A stretch of 64,000 nucleotides of DNA from Tomocerus qinae (taxonomy: Eukaryota > Arthropoda > Collembola > Entomobryomorpha > Tomoceridae). How positions within the stretch are numbered: position 1 is the stretch's first letter; every line of letters starts with the position of its first letter. This document shows, piece by piece, positions 36,010 through 50,785 of this stretch. The stretch lies in contig CM034546.1 in NCBI GenBank assembly GCA_020055645.1, positions 58,528,001 through 58,592,000 of the forward strand. Direction: 5' to 3'. The position numbers and the translations under genes were made by a program. The notes below the pieces were generated by a model. It was given only the letters and a program-made list of their open reading frames with translations, searched no databases and had not been told where the DNA came from.

Positions 36010-36260
36010 GCGTTGCTTCAATCTAAAGAACTCAATTTGGATAAACTGTCAATAAGTGAGCGAATTGAAATTGTAAAGATGTGGACAACAATTTCGTTAC
36101 AAAAGGTTGCTGATAGAAGATATCCTGGAAAGACAGTTAACATCAGAACAGTATAAGTTACCACAGCTCGGTTTGATAAGAACAATTTGGGTTTAGAGTA
36201 GGATGAGGATGGTGTCCATGAAAATTAGGGATTCCTGAAATACAATGGTAGAATATGTAA
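36010..36260 (+). pseudogene. Transposase-type helix-turn-helix remnant
   Basis: A short stretch encodes, before stops, a pattern like LSISERIEIVKMW, then VADRRYPGKT and NIRTV, resembling the N-terminal DNA-binding helix-turn-helix found in some arthropod transposons and DUF4817-like proteins. It is interrupted by stop codons within about 60 codons and no catalytic domain follows. Assignment is by pattern only. Confidence 0.3.
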
Positions 36261-36366
36261 GATTGGAACTGGAATTGGGAGACTTGATGAGGCACTAGAG
36301 AGAGATGTATTCTCTAGGTTTGAGCAACCTTTGGTATTCCGGACTGCATTTGATTTTTTTGTAATG

Positions 36367-36532
36367 TAAGCTATTTATGACGTCACACGGCAACTTTTCC
36401 TATAAATTTCCATGGGACTGAAAAATATTTTAGAAAAAATTATTTTAATTTTTTGACATGCACTTTCACCTAGGTGATCCCATGCAAATGTATAGGAAAG
36501 TCGCCGTGTGACGTCTCGGTTTACCTACAAAA
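36367..36532. mobile_element. Palindromic MITE, about 165 bp
   Basis: The arms GACGTCACACGGC and GCCGTGTGACGTC are perfect complements, continued inward by matching blocks TTCCTATA/TATAGGAA and CCATGGGA/TCCCATG. The outer bases GTAAG/CCTAC are less exact. No coding capacity. Confidence 0.8.
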
Positions 36533-37024
36533 AAATTCAGAAACGCGCCTGGGAATTCCAAACCTATTTTACTTCTACAAGCCTTGAGGTTTGGTATGTT
36601 TTTGACAATCTAAGGATTATCTAGTTCGGGTGTTCAGTTCTCCTCGCTGAACTATCCATTGATTGTGTTATTGTGTGACAGGCTGTTTCTGTTAAATTCT
36701 TTCCATTTTTGGGAGGAGAAGTTGTTTGTAAATTATAAGTCGGTTGTCGGATGCGTTACCTGTAACTATTGGCTTTTTAGTTTGTTTACACTTACATTTA
36801 AAAAAATAACTGCCGAGTATTATTCCAAGATACACTTATTGAGATTACGCAATCATATAGTGGTTGAAGTGGCTGACGATTTCACTTATAAATGGCCAGC
36901 TTAGCCCAGCGAAACTGTTATAGTATGTTGAAGAAAAAGTCAACAGAAGGCAGAAGAGGCTTTGCTTGGGTCATGGGTCGTGTCTTACATTAACGCATTA
37001 CTGTTTTAATTATGAATGTGGTCC
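36533..37024. other. Intergenic, nothing recognised
   Basis: The open frame at 36659-36904 has no motif, no relative in the window and no splice context; it is not called. Confidence 0.45.
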
Positions 37025-37248
37025 TAAATGTGGTCGCAGCCAGAAAAACATTTCGGGGGGGGGGGGACCCGACAAATAATAATTGAAAATATATACTATT
37101 TTTGGGTCCATGGGCGAAAGCCCGTAAGGACCGTCTGTTATTAATGAAAAAATAAAAAAAAATATACTATTTTGGGTTTTAAAGCAAAAAATTCTTTTCT
37201 TCGATTTCTGGGGGGCGGGCTCCCTGGCTTTCCCTGGTTGCGGCCCTG
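37025..37248. mobile_element. hAT-like MITE, 224 bp
   Basis: Flanked by the exact 8-bp duplication TGTGGTCC (37017-37024 and 37249-37256). The right end GGTTGCGGCCCTG and interior match the element at 63829-63973 in reverse orientation; the left end is diverged. It contains an internal duplication of an ATATACTATTTT block around a hairpin (GTCC/GGAC near 37106-37130), suggesting a nested insertion. Confidence 0.75.
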
Positions 37249-37840
37249 TGTGGTCCAGGTCCAAATGTCCCCCAAAAGGATCGGTTTCGAATAAAAAAAC
37301 CATATTTTTGCTCAAATTGTGGCTTGCATTGAATTGAGTTGTCGCACTTATTGCCGTTATTGCTTATGCTTATTAAGTTGCTAAGTTGCAACAGTAAATA
37401 CCATTTTCGGGGCGTTTTGCAACGTATGCAAATTGTGTATACGGAAATAAACATTTATAGTGAGAGCGCGTAATTTAAAATTCATCAAGTTTTCTGAGGT
37501 TTTGCAGCTTCTTTTTTTCATCCTTATCAGATGTCAGAGAGATTGAAAATATTTAAATTTTTAAAATTTTGATTTGCTTACTCTGATACTCTGGAATACC
37601 AAACGTTTTCAAAATAGTAAGCATGAGAATGGGTACATCTGTAACTATTCCTTGGACGAGGAGGATATAGGTTGAGGGTGGAACTGGACTGTTATTTTCA
37701 ACTGAATGCTTTAATCAAACAACAAACAAGATAATATTTAGATCACTACAAAACGGAACAACGCAATAATATATACATTTATGCTTTTACTTAAATTGAG
37801 GGCCATATAAAATAGTAATAAATTTAAGATGAGATGAATA

Positions 37841-37960
37841 ATAAGCCCCTTTCTTTATTCCCGATCCTAGCCTAACCCCTCTGAACCAGAGGAATAATTT
37901 AAATTATTTATCTAGTTCAGAGGAGTTGGGCTAGGATCGGGAATAAAGAAAGGGGCTTAT
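37841..37960. repeat. Near-perfect 50-bp inverted repeat hairpin
   Basis: ATAAGCCCCTTTCTTTATTC at 37841 is matched by its complement ending at 37960, and the arms pair over about 50 bp with only one or two mismatches around a 20-bp loop. It is a small foldback element or a strong hairpin-forming sequence. It lies just upstream of the zinc-finger gene. Confidence 0.9.
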
Positions 37961-38027
37961 TGTAATTTGAAAACTTGATTCAGTTTTAACAAAATGTTTT
38001 CTATAATTGTTAAGCTTACAGGTCAGA

Positions 38028-41862
<3,835 letters not shown>

Positions 41863-43001
41863 AAACAACATACTGATATGGGCATTTTAATTAATTTTTA
41901 TTATCAATTCAGCATATTTTTTTTATGTAATTTCCTAACTTTAAAATTGAATAGCAAGTAATTTTAACCATAAAGCTATTATTATTTCTTTTTTGTAAAC
42001 ATAATGTTATTTAATACTTACAAATTTAGAAAATGTATGCAATGATATTGAAATTAGGATTGTTAATGTTGTTGCGTTTATTTAAATATATATTAAGTAT
42101 ATAACTTCAGGAGCAATACTATTAGAATACATATTATAGATTGGATTCATCATGTACACATTTGAATGACCCGACCCATGTTTTACGAATGGTATTACTA
42201 ATAACTAGTATTAATTATTTTTTAATAATATGCTGATGTTCCTAGTCCTAGTATTCTCCGACAGTGCAAGGCGGTTATAACTTTCGTCTGATTAGTTCTG
42301 TTGTGAGTAAAAGGAACGTATCACTAATATTATGATCAATGCCCAATTCTGGAAAGTCCAAAATATTGCTGAGGGGTATATTTGGTATTCGGTTAAGAGA
42401 TTCCTAAGAAATATTTTCACAAACCACAAACTTTATGTTAGTTTACTGAATTCCATGACTTTCGATTTGCAAAAATACTTTATAAAAATCATTAAGTTAA
42501 TTTAAATAAATTTATGCAAGAGTCAAAATCCAATTAGATTTATTTGTATTAATAAAATTTCATTTATACTTGGTTATGATAAAATGGCTTTACCTTACCG
42601 TATCATCTTCTGGTAATATCTTTAGAAATCCTCTTCATTTAAACGTTCCAACCTAATTTCAAATGATTTTGTACCAAAAATTTTGTTCTTCTTTTTGAGC
42701 TGCTCATCAGAAAAGTAATTGAATTTATTGAATTGATTTAGGCGCACTTATTGAAAAGGAAATGAAATTCACGTTAAAACGAAACTCTTTCTGTCTAATT
42801 CTAGTTTAATATAATATAATTGTTTTCAAAGCCCGCGTTAAAATTACGTACGACCTTTGTAATAGTGCTTCGTCCACATTATCGTTGAACAAAGTCTAAA
42901 AATATCTTACAAAATTATGACTTATGACGTTTGTGTAGACCAGAAGAGAGCTGGGACTTCTTGCCGTAACTCAATCAATTCAACTCACTTTTACATGAGT
43001 C
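41863..43001. other. Intergenic, nothing recognised
   Basis: AT-rich DNA with no supported gene or repeat. Confidence 0.5.
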
Positions 43002-43009
43002 ATGCAGAT

Positions 43010-43183
43010 CAAGCACGTATCCAGGAATTTGACCTAGGGGGGCCCACCAAAACATATTGATAAAATTAAGGCATATTCGCTTAATTTTTTGGATTTTTAA
43101 CCTTTTTTAACAAAAAAATTACCTTTTTCTGGATACTTAGGGGGGCCCGGGCCCCCCCGGCCCCCCCTCTGGATACTTGCTTG
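43010..43183. mobile_element. hAT-like MITE, copy 1, 174 bp
   Basis: Starts CAAGCACGTATCCAGG and ends CTGGATACTTGCTTG, with the exact 8-bp duplication ATGCAGAT at 43002-43009 and 43184-43191. Internal G- and C-tracts next to the termini and an AT-rich centre are shared with the copies at 47912 and 49613. Confidence 0.9.
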
Positions 43184-43891
43184 ATGCAGATGCAGTAGCC
43201 GTGTCAATAGCGCCACTCAACTGAACTCACTTTTATGCATATTACGAGAAACGCAGCCCGTCCTACGGACGGGGAAATAACTGTAGGCTAGCAATCACAA
43301 ATTTATTTAATTCTTAAAATGTTTGAATCCGTTAATGTACTGTTTGAAAAAACCGCAGCGTAATTATTTCTAGCAATCAAGACTTTGAAAACCGCAATTT
43401 AGCTATTTAATGTTTATTCTAGTAAAGCAAAGACAAACATTTAAAAATTAGGAGTAATAAATTGCATGTATTTCTCTACATTTTACTTATCACCACCCAA
43501 TTCCATATTTTGATTCAATAGAGCCAACTCTTCGTCAGTCACATATCCATCATTAGGTTTCCTATTGGAGTCTATGGGAGAGACAAAGTTACAGTAGACA
43601 CATAATATTATACTGCAGGGATACAGAAAGGGTTACGCACCACGCTACGGTGTTTGGTAGCAATCAGTACTTTTTATTATTTTTTTTATTGCGATTGCGA
43701 CGGCTGGCCTTAGTGGCAGTCGGAGCTGGCTGCTAATAATTCCGAAAGCCATTCTGTAAAACGGCCGTTTATGTCGCATGGAATTCATTTTGTTATCGAC
43801 TTGATAGAATCTTGTCTATCAATTGCACTGCCAAAATTTACTTCCCCTTGAGGTAGTGGAATAGCCGGACAGAGGTTAACTATGGGGTTTC

Positions 43892-44199
43892 GGCTGTGAC
43901 AATTGACGCAATTTTTGGGGGCCTTTTTCAAATAATAACCGCAGTGAGAATTTGCTAAAATGTTCCCACCGACCACTAAATAAGACTGTACAATAAGACT
44001 GCTATTGACGTATTATCCCCATGGTGCAGTTTATATACCCACGTGTTAGGGTAACAACCAATCACCAAGGGTAACAAACAATAGCCAAGAGTAAGAACCA
44101 ATAAGGAAGTTGCAGCTATATCTCAATAGCATTAGCAGTCTTATTGTACAGGGACATGTTGTAGTCTATGAAATGTTTCCATTTGGGTAATCTATAGTC
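43892..44199. repeat. 308-bp direct repeat, left copy
   Basis: Nearly identical, without indels, to 44503-44810. It begins GGCTGTGACAATTGACG and ends ATCTATAGTC. It contains a TATATA-like stretch (TTTATATACCCACG) and three short degenerate repeats around GGTAACAAACCAAT. It is followed directly by TGGGGTC, so a miniature LTR element is possible. Confidence 0.85.
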
Positions 44200-44502
44200 T
44201 GGGGTCTTTTCCCTCATTTTCCCCTCCCCATCTTTTCCGAATAAAAATTGTAACTGTTGACTTTGTTACCGGAGTGACTTGGCCGCTAATCCCTTCCATA
44301 CTAAATTACCACACGTTTAGATCTGGTGTGTGCTAAAAGTGATTTTAACGTGTGAAAGCCATGTCACGCCCTAGTCTGGGGTCTTTTCCCTCCCCTTCTT
44401 TTCAGAATAAATTGGCCAACTAAAGTATTCTTCTATAGTGATTATCATATGTACCACTGTAAGCTATACAGTTTTGTGTCAATTTATTCCAAGGAGAAGG
44501 GA

Positions 44503-44810
44503 GGCTGTGACAATTGACGCAATTTTCGGGGGCCTTTTTCAAATAATAACCGCAGTGAGAATTTGCTAAAATGTTCCCACCGACCACTAAATAAGACTGT
44601 ACAATAAGACTGCTATTGACGTATTATCCCCATGGTGCAGTTTATATACCCACGTGTTAGGGTAACAACCAATCACCAAGGGTAACAAACAATAGCCAAG
44701 GGTAAGAACCAATAAGGAAGTTGCAGCTATATCTCAATAGCATTAGCAATCTTATTGTACAGGGACATGTTGTAGTCTATGAAATGTTTCCATTTGGGTA
44801 ATCTATAGTC
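44503..44810. repeat. 308-bp direct repeat, right copy
   Basis: Matches 43892-44199 apart from a few substitutions and is preceded by a purine-rich tract (AAGGAGAAGGGAG) at about 44490-44503. About 300 bp of non-coding sequence separates the copies. A block starting GCGATTGCG and ending GGCTGCTAATAA also flanks the pair on both sides (43690 and 44888), indicating a further duplication. Confidence 0.85.
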
Positions 44811-44989
44811 TTAGTGGCAGCGGGGTGTGCAGTGGCTGCAGTAATATTTAATAGTTAATGGGAAGGGCTGGCTAGAAATTTTTTTATTGCGATTGCGGCG
44901 GTTGGCCTTAGTGGCAGTGGGAGCTGGCTGCTAATAAACAAAAAGTGCATTAATGTTTTTCCTCACGCATGTATAGCAAACCACAAAGG

Positions 44990-45345
44990 CCTATGAAAAT
45001 GCATGTTACAAAATGTTTTACATCGGCTACTATTTCTCCCGGAGGAACTGGCCGATTTTTATGGGGCCTGCATTTTTGGAACCGTGGACTATGGACTATC
45101 AAGGAACAAAAGTTGGCATTCGGAATTTTGACATAGTTGCTTTAAATGGACCAAAAACATCAACGTTTTATAAAAAACTAAAAAAGACATTTTTAAATGC
45201 ATTTAAAACAACTATATCAGAATTCCGAAAGCCACCTTTTGTTCCTGGCTCCTGGATAGTCCACGGTTCCAAAAATGTAGGTCCCATAAAAATTGGCTTG
45301 ATCCTCCGGGAGAAATAGTAGCCGGTGTAAAAATGTTATGATAGG
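44990..45345. mobile_element. Palindromic MITE, about 355 bp
   Basis: The block GGCTACTATTTCTCCCGGAG on the left is present as its complement on the right, and the arms pair for about 120-150 bp (for example TTTTTGGAACCGTGGACTAT in both). The open frame 45013-45318 simply reads through the palindrome and is not a gene. Confidence 0.85.
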
Positions 45346-45393
45346 CATTTTATATGCAATGATTGGTGAATGCAGTTCATAGTTGAAGTTAAT

Positions 45394-45667
45394 CCAATAT
45401 AATTTTAATTACATCATAGGGTTGGTACAGTGTATTAGTTTGCGATGATGCTAAAAGTTTTAGTCCGTATTTTCCTATCACATGTCTGTAGTTCAAAGTT
45501 CAGTGTCCAAAAAAAAATATTTCCCCTGGGGAGGATTTATGAAAATCATTGGCCAATTTTCCAATATAATTTTAATTACATCATAGAGTTGGTGTTGGTA
45601 CAGTGTATTAGTTTGCGATAAAGCTAAAAGTTTTAGTCCGTATTTTCTTATCACATGTCTGTCTGTA
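45394..45667. repeat. Direct repeat of about 100 bp, two copies
   Basis: The block from CCAATATAATTTTAATTACA to ATCACATGTCTG occurs at 45394-45487 and again at 45561-45660 with small indels. The 70 bp between is unrelated. The second copy is followed by a short reverse-oriented piece of the 308-bp repeat. Confidence 0.8.
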
Positions 45668-45862
45668 GCATCCACCAATCAGAAGCAATTTTCACTGCGA
45701 TTATTATTTGAAAAAGGTCGCGAATTGATAATTCTAGCAGTAAAGCTAGCTTCCCTTTCACTTCACGACGCGCAAAGGAACATTCATAAAGCTAGGTTTT
45801 GAGTTTCACTTCCTTTTCACTTCACGCGCAAAGGAACATTCACAAATAAAACATTGCCGTTG

Positions 45863-46257
45863 CCCCAGGTGAGGGGATTTGGAATTTTAGGCAGAATAAG
45901 TAAATGCATGGTCCTTTTTCCGCGTGAAGTGAAAGGGAAACTCAAAGCCTAGCTTAAATAATCCCCAGGTGAGGGAATTTGGAATTTTAGGCAGAATAAG
46001 TAACTGCATGGTTCTTTTTCCGCGTGAAGTGAAAGGGAAACTCAAAACCTAGCTTAAATAATCCCCAGGTGAGGGAATTTGGAATTTTAGGCAGAATAAG
46101 TAACTGCATGGTCCTTTTTCAGCGTGAAGTGAAAGGGAAACTCAAAACCTAGCTTAAATAATCCCCAGGTGAGGGGATTTGGAATTTTAGGCAGAATAAG
46201 TAACTGAATGGTCCTTTTTCCGCGTGAAGTGAAAGGGAAAGTGACACTCAAAACCTA
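45863..46257. repeat. 100-bp tandem array, four units
   Basis: Units beginning CCCCAGGTGAGG start at 45863, 45963, 46063 and 46163, exactly 100 bp apart and almost identical. Just upstream (45745-45845) two partial copies of the block GTGAAGTGAAAGGGAAACTC lie in reverse orientation. The last unit is cut by the palindrome at 46258. Confidence 0.95.
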
Positions 46258-46976
46258 TAGTACAGGAATAAATAATAGGGAGTTGGAAATTCAGAGAGGT
46301 TAGCTGACATGGATAGGTTGTTTATTTAATGTTGACACCAATATGACCTAATTTTCATGTCGCCATGGATTTAAAACTAAATAGCCAATTGACCCTTTCA
46401 GAGAAACTCATTTGGGCGGAAAAATGTAGGAATTTACATTGAAAGAGTAAGGAGTTTTTAGAAAACTGCCTGTAACTTTTGATCTCAAAGAGTAAAGTCA
46501 AAAGTGGTATATGTCAGCGAGTGGAAGTTGGCAAATTTAATCAGTTTCGCATATCTGTAAAGCACAAATTTCTACGATGTCTATAACTCAAATTATAGTC
46601 ATTTTACCAAAACACCTTAAATAATATGATGCGAAGCGACACTCATGAATAATACAAAATTGGCTGTTTTCCCCCCATATCGAAAAAGGTGTTTTGGTAA
46701 AATGACTATAATTTGAGTTATAGACATCGTAGAAATTTGTGCTTTACAGATATGCGAAACTGATTAACTTTCACTCGCTGACATATGCCACTTTACTCTT
46801 TGAGATCAAAAGTTACAGACAGTTTTCTAAAAAATCCCTCCTCTTTCAATGTAAATTCCTACTATTTTCCGCCCAAATGAGTTTCTCTGAAAGGGTCAAT
46901 TTTTGCAAAATCACATTTCAGAATTTAATGCATGGAGAGAGCCTGTCTTAACTCCCTATTATTTATTCCTGTACTA
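46258..46976. mobile_element. Palindromic MITE, 719 bp, TA duplication
   Basis: Ends TAGTACAGGAATAAATAATA and complement; arms pair over about 290 bp. It is inserted into the last 100-bp unit, and removing it with one TA restores the uninterrupted unit sequence AAACCTAGCTTA, so the target site is a TA dinucleotide. This fits a Tc1/mariner-type non-autonomous element. Confidence 0.85.
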
Positions 46977-47029
46977 TAGCTTATCTTTGCCCCCCCCCCC
47001 TCCCCACTTACGTCAGTAGTTTGGTCCAG

Positions 47030-47435
47030 ATGACAAATGATAGGCACAGATGACTAATGACGGGCAGAAAAGACAACAGCCAGAGATGATCAAAGACGGA
47101 CAGAGATGACGAAAGACGGACAGAGATGACCAAAGACGGACAGAGATGACCAAAGACGGCCAGAGTTGACCAATGATAGGCAGAAATGACAACAGGCAGA
47201 AATGACGGGCAGAAATGACAACAGGCAGAAATGACAACAGGCAGAAATGACAACAGGCAGAAATGACAACAGGCAGAAATGACAACAGGCAGAAATGACG
47301 GGCAGAAATGACAACAGGCAGAAATGACGGGCAGAAATGACAACAGGCAGAAATGACGGGCAGAAATGACAACAGGCAGAAATGACGGGCAGAAATGACA
47401 ACAGGCAGAAATGACGGACAGAAATGACGACAGCT
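47030..47435. repeat. Minisatellite of 13- and 16-bp units
   Basis: Alternating units GACAACAGGCAGAAAT (16 bp) and GACGGGCAGAAAT (13 bp), with GACCAAAGACGGACAGAGAT-type units at the left end. Long minus-strand open frames across it reflect the repeat composition, not genes. Confidence 0.95.
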
Positions 47436-47911
47436 TCCACCATGCAGACGTAGACACAATGAAACGTAGTTTTTGGCAGAAAATTAAACTGCCGCAAGAA
47501 TCAAAAGTTGGTGCAAGGATGGCTTGCACTAACGAAAGAAAGAAATGTGAAATGAGAAGGCAAGCAGTGCTTGTCTTCTCATCTCAGTCCAGCCAGCAGC
47601 CGAGAGTGCCGAGTGAGTAGGGTAGTAGAAGGCAAGCAGGCATAAGCACTACACTGCTTATGCCTGGCTGCGCCAAGGGTAAACCGTCTCAAAATGTTCT
47701 TAGTGTGTCTTGCGATACCCCAGGTACATTTTTGGAGGACGAACACTTACATGCTCTCTCTCTTTTTATGTGCTGATAACGTTTGCTGACTTAACTCAAC
47801 TGGCATATCTGTACTAAAATAGTGAATAAAATATTATCTCAAAGATTTAGTTAAGGCACGGCTATTAGTGTTTATGGTAATAATAATTAATTTGTAAACA
47901 TTTAATACTTG

Positions 47912-48097
47912 CAAGCACGTATCCAGAGGGGGGGCCGGGGGGGTCCGGGCCCCCCCTAAGCTTCCAAAAAAAGACGATTTTTTTGTCAAAAAAGGTTAAA
48001 AATCCAAAAAATTTTCGCGCTTCGCGCGAATATGCCATTATTTTACTAATATATATTCATGTGCCCCCCCTAGGTCAAATTCCTGGATACGTGCTTG
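47912..48097. mobile_element. hAT-like MITE, copy 2, 186 bp
   Basis: CAAGCACGTATCCAG start, CTGGATACGTGCTTG end, exact 8-bp duplication AATACTTG at 47904-47911 and 48098-48105. It is in opposite orientation to copies 1 and 3 and contains a perfect hairpin, TTCGCGCTTCGCGCGAA. Confidence 0.92.
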
Positions 48098-48559
48098 AAT
48101 ACTTGATCAATATCGTGTTCGATAATGCAAACGTAGCGTTATCTGGAGGGAGGAACAGAAAACATTTACGAATTTCGAATTAATTTTCAGATAGATGAAA
48201 TTGGAGTTAAAAATTCGGAATTGCGAGCAATAGCTAGGTACTCCCGGTTTAGAGAATCCGTTTAGTTGCTAGATATCTGGCTATATACATTGGACGAATA
48301 CTTGACCAATCATGAGGATTTGCATATAATATATTTCCAAATGTGGTTTTAATATTCCTTAAATTCGATGATAATCGACTTGAGGGCGAACATTCTGTTT
48401 TCGTACAAATGTTGAAAAGTTCAGAAGCATTCCGTGAAAAAATTCTAGCCTTGTGTTAAAGATGTTAAATTAATTTACATTTTAAAATGAATTAAAGATT
48501 GGTTTACAAAGTTTAATTTTCAATATCATTAACTTTAACGTTAACTTTAAAGCACAACC

Positions 48560-49430
48560 CTAGGCTGAGTTGCATGAAGAAGATACTACCTGTATTGTAC
48601 ATAGTATTAGCTGGCAGAGGATGCCTTTGAGTGAAGTCGATTCATGTAACCCCACACCTCTGTATTTGTTTAAGTTTGGTACTTACTTAATCTAAGTCGG
48701 TAAATTATTTTCTTTAATGTGTTGCAGAAAATGTCGGAGGAGAATTTCTATTTGTGATGCATGCCAGACAACATATTGTGTGATATGCTTTTTCAACCCG
48801 GAGAAATTCATAATAAACCATTCAAAAATCAAAACGAGTTACTATGTAAGTTCACAAATAAATTCGTGGTATCCACCCAATTTTAAATCTGTACTGTCCG
48901 CAATGCAAAACGGGATTTCTGGATTTGTCCTGCCTTAACATGCAGCACTTTTTATGGCTATTTCTGTGGGTTATCAAACCCGCCAGACAAGTAAGGATGC
49001 TCACAATCACAATCAATCTTATGTTTGAAAATGCACAAAAGAAATCAAAATTGCCTGGTTTCAAAGACTGTACCTAATTCACCGATAGTGCAGAGAACCA
49101 TGAAGTATTTCTTACAGGCATGTAACCTTAAAAACACAATATAACTCTTCAACAGGTCTTGAAAACTGTCCAAGGTAACTTGGCTGCATTGGATATTGAT
49201 GCAAACTGGTTTATGCCAAGCCCGGAATTAGGAAATGAAGACTCAATGGTCAAACTGGAGAAACCATAGTTTCTAATAAACGTTTGTCATATCTGGTGGA
49301 AAATGAATGCGGCCATATGCGTCGACTGATGAAAAGACAAGCTAAAACTGTGGAAGAACTGCTGCATGAACACAGGAATTGCGACGTAAAAAATCTAAAA
49401 AGTGCATATAATACAAAAGATTACCAGGTA
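48560..49430 (+). pseudogene. Cysteine-rich gene, decayed
   Basis: Three exon-like blocks with good splice signals: one after an acceptor near 48562 (residues AELHEEDTTCIVHS), one after GTGTTGCAG at 48727 with a CRKCRRRISICDAC motif, later paired cysteines and a donor near 48990, and one after CTTCAACAG near 49156 running to a GTAATT donor at about 49429 (ending KSAYNTKDYQ). Frames do not join between the blocks and shift near 49265 and in the cysteine region. It looks like a gene for a zinc-binding protein of unknown function that has lost its frame; a MITE lies 180 bp beyond. A link to the zinc domain of DUSP12-like phosphatases was considered but is too weak to name. Confidence 0.4.
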
Positions 49431-49612
49431 ATTTATGTAGTCTTGTGTGTAGGTAGTATATAGATATTAGATATAGATATTCTATCTCGTTTGAATTAAA
49501 TTATAGTGTGAGCAGCTTTCGTTAATTCAGCTGCAAATATTTACTCCTTGTTTCTGGCAATTTAGTTTTAATTCATGCCCAGAATTAGTTGTTATTAATT
49601 AAGTGTATCTAT

Positions 49613-49788
49613 CAAGCACGTATCCAGGAATTTGACCAAGGGGGGGCCCACGAAAATATATTGGTAAAATTAAGATATATTCGCGCGAAGCGCGAAATTT
49701 TTTTGGATTTTTAACCTTTTTTGACAAAAAAATTGCCTTTTTCTGGAGATTTAGGGGGGACCGGGCCCCCCCTCTGGATACGTGCTTG
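49613..49788. mobile_element. hAT-like MITE, copy 3, 176 bp
   Basis: CAAGCACGTATCCAGG start and CTGGATACGTGCTTG end, exact 8-bp duplication GTATCTAT at 49605-49612 and 49789-49796. Same orientation as copy 1 and also containing the TTCGCGCGAAGCGCGAA hairpin. Confidence 0.92.
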
Positions 49789-50470
49789 GTATCTATAATG
49801 TTGCTTTATGGTCATTTCACCGACTGCGAGTGCTACGACGGAAGGAAATTTATAGGAACCAAAAGTTATATAGTAAAAATTGTGCCATGTTTATGTTATC
49901 TACATTAAAAAGAAAAATGTTGTGATTTGTTGTTCTCCATTAAATTTCATGCTAAATAGTTATGTCCATTATTGTCGGCTGTTTCAATTGTCAAAATTTT
50001 ACCGCACTTGCATGTAGCTAGCATGTATCTAATTGGATTTAGTACTCTTAGTACTTCTTATTCTTATTATTTCTAAGCTCCCTAGATGCTGCATCACTAC
50101 TGCACTGAAAACTGATTCTTTACATTCACATCTACTTCAGTGCAGCATCTATCAGGCACAGATGTACTAATGTTGAGCCCTAAATCCACTATAAGACTTA
50201 TAGTCCTACAAGGGTCAATTAACTTTTAGATTTGTCATTTGTGTAAACGTAAACGAGAACAGCACTAAACACAAACAACTAAACGGCAATAAAGTTTCAA
50301 AAATGTCAAAAGTCATATAGTTTGACAGTATAATGATATTTGATATTTCGGCAATCGACTGAACCACGGACAACGGTTGGCTTTTGGCGGTACCCGGTAC
50401 CTACCTGTCAAAAAGTGTTTCGTATTCACTTACAACTTTTACTATTTAGTTATTGTAATGTATCATATTA

Positions 50471-50621
50471 TCATCATACCCATAAGATAATCTTGAAGTG
50501 GAGTTGCGCAGTGAAAAATTTCCGTGATAATGTTTGAATGTAAAAGATGAACTTCGTGTAACTACGCAAGCGCAAGAATAAATTACAATATTTCGAGTCC
50601 GTAGGACGGGCTTATTTCTAG
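50471..50621 (+). mobile_element. Helitron-like non-autonomous unit 1, 151 bp
   Basis: Begins TCATCATACCCATAAG and ends in a short palindrome (GTCCGTAGGAC), 11 bp, then CTAG followed by T. A 5' TC, a 3' hairpin and terminal CTRR between A and T are Helitron hallmarks. No coding capacity. A second, nearly identical unit follows after 13 bp. Confidence 0.55.
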
Positions 50622-50634
50622 TTATATATATATA

Positions 50635-50785
50635 TCATCATACCCATAAGATAATCTTGAAGTGGAGTTGCGCAATGAAAAATTTCCGTGATAATGTTTG
50701 AATGTAAAAGATGAACTTCGTGTAACTACGCAAGCGCAAGAATAAATTACAATATTTCGAGTCCGTAGGACGGGCTTATTTCTAG
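50635..50785 (+). mobile_element. Helitron-like non-autonomous unit 2, 151 bp
   Basis: Copy of 50471-50621 with one or two substitutions, again preceded by A and followed by T. The tandem arrangement could be end-to-end Helitron insertion or a plain 164-bp tandem duplication. A related GTCCTACGGAC palindrome occurs near 43260. Confidence 0.55.

Noticed and set aside
45013..45318. 101-codon open frame
   Set aside because: Reads through both arms of a palindromic MITE; no independent coding signal.
47008..47529. Overlapping minus-strand frames encoding HFCLLSFLPV repeats
   Set aside because: Present in three frames at once and wholly explained by the 13/16-bp minisatellite.
48717..48938. CRKCRR motif as a DUSP12-type phosphatase zinc domain
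   Set aside because: Beyond the CRKCRR hexamer the cysteine spacing does not clearly match, and the frame is broken; kept only as a cysteine-rich remnant.
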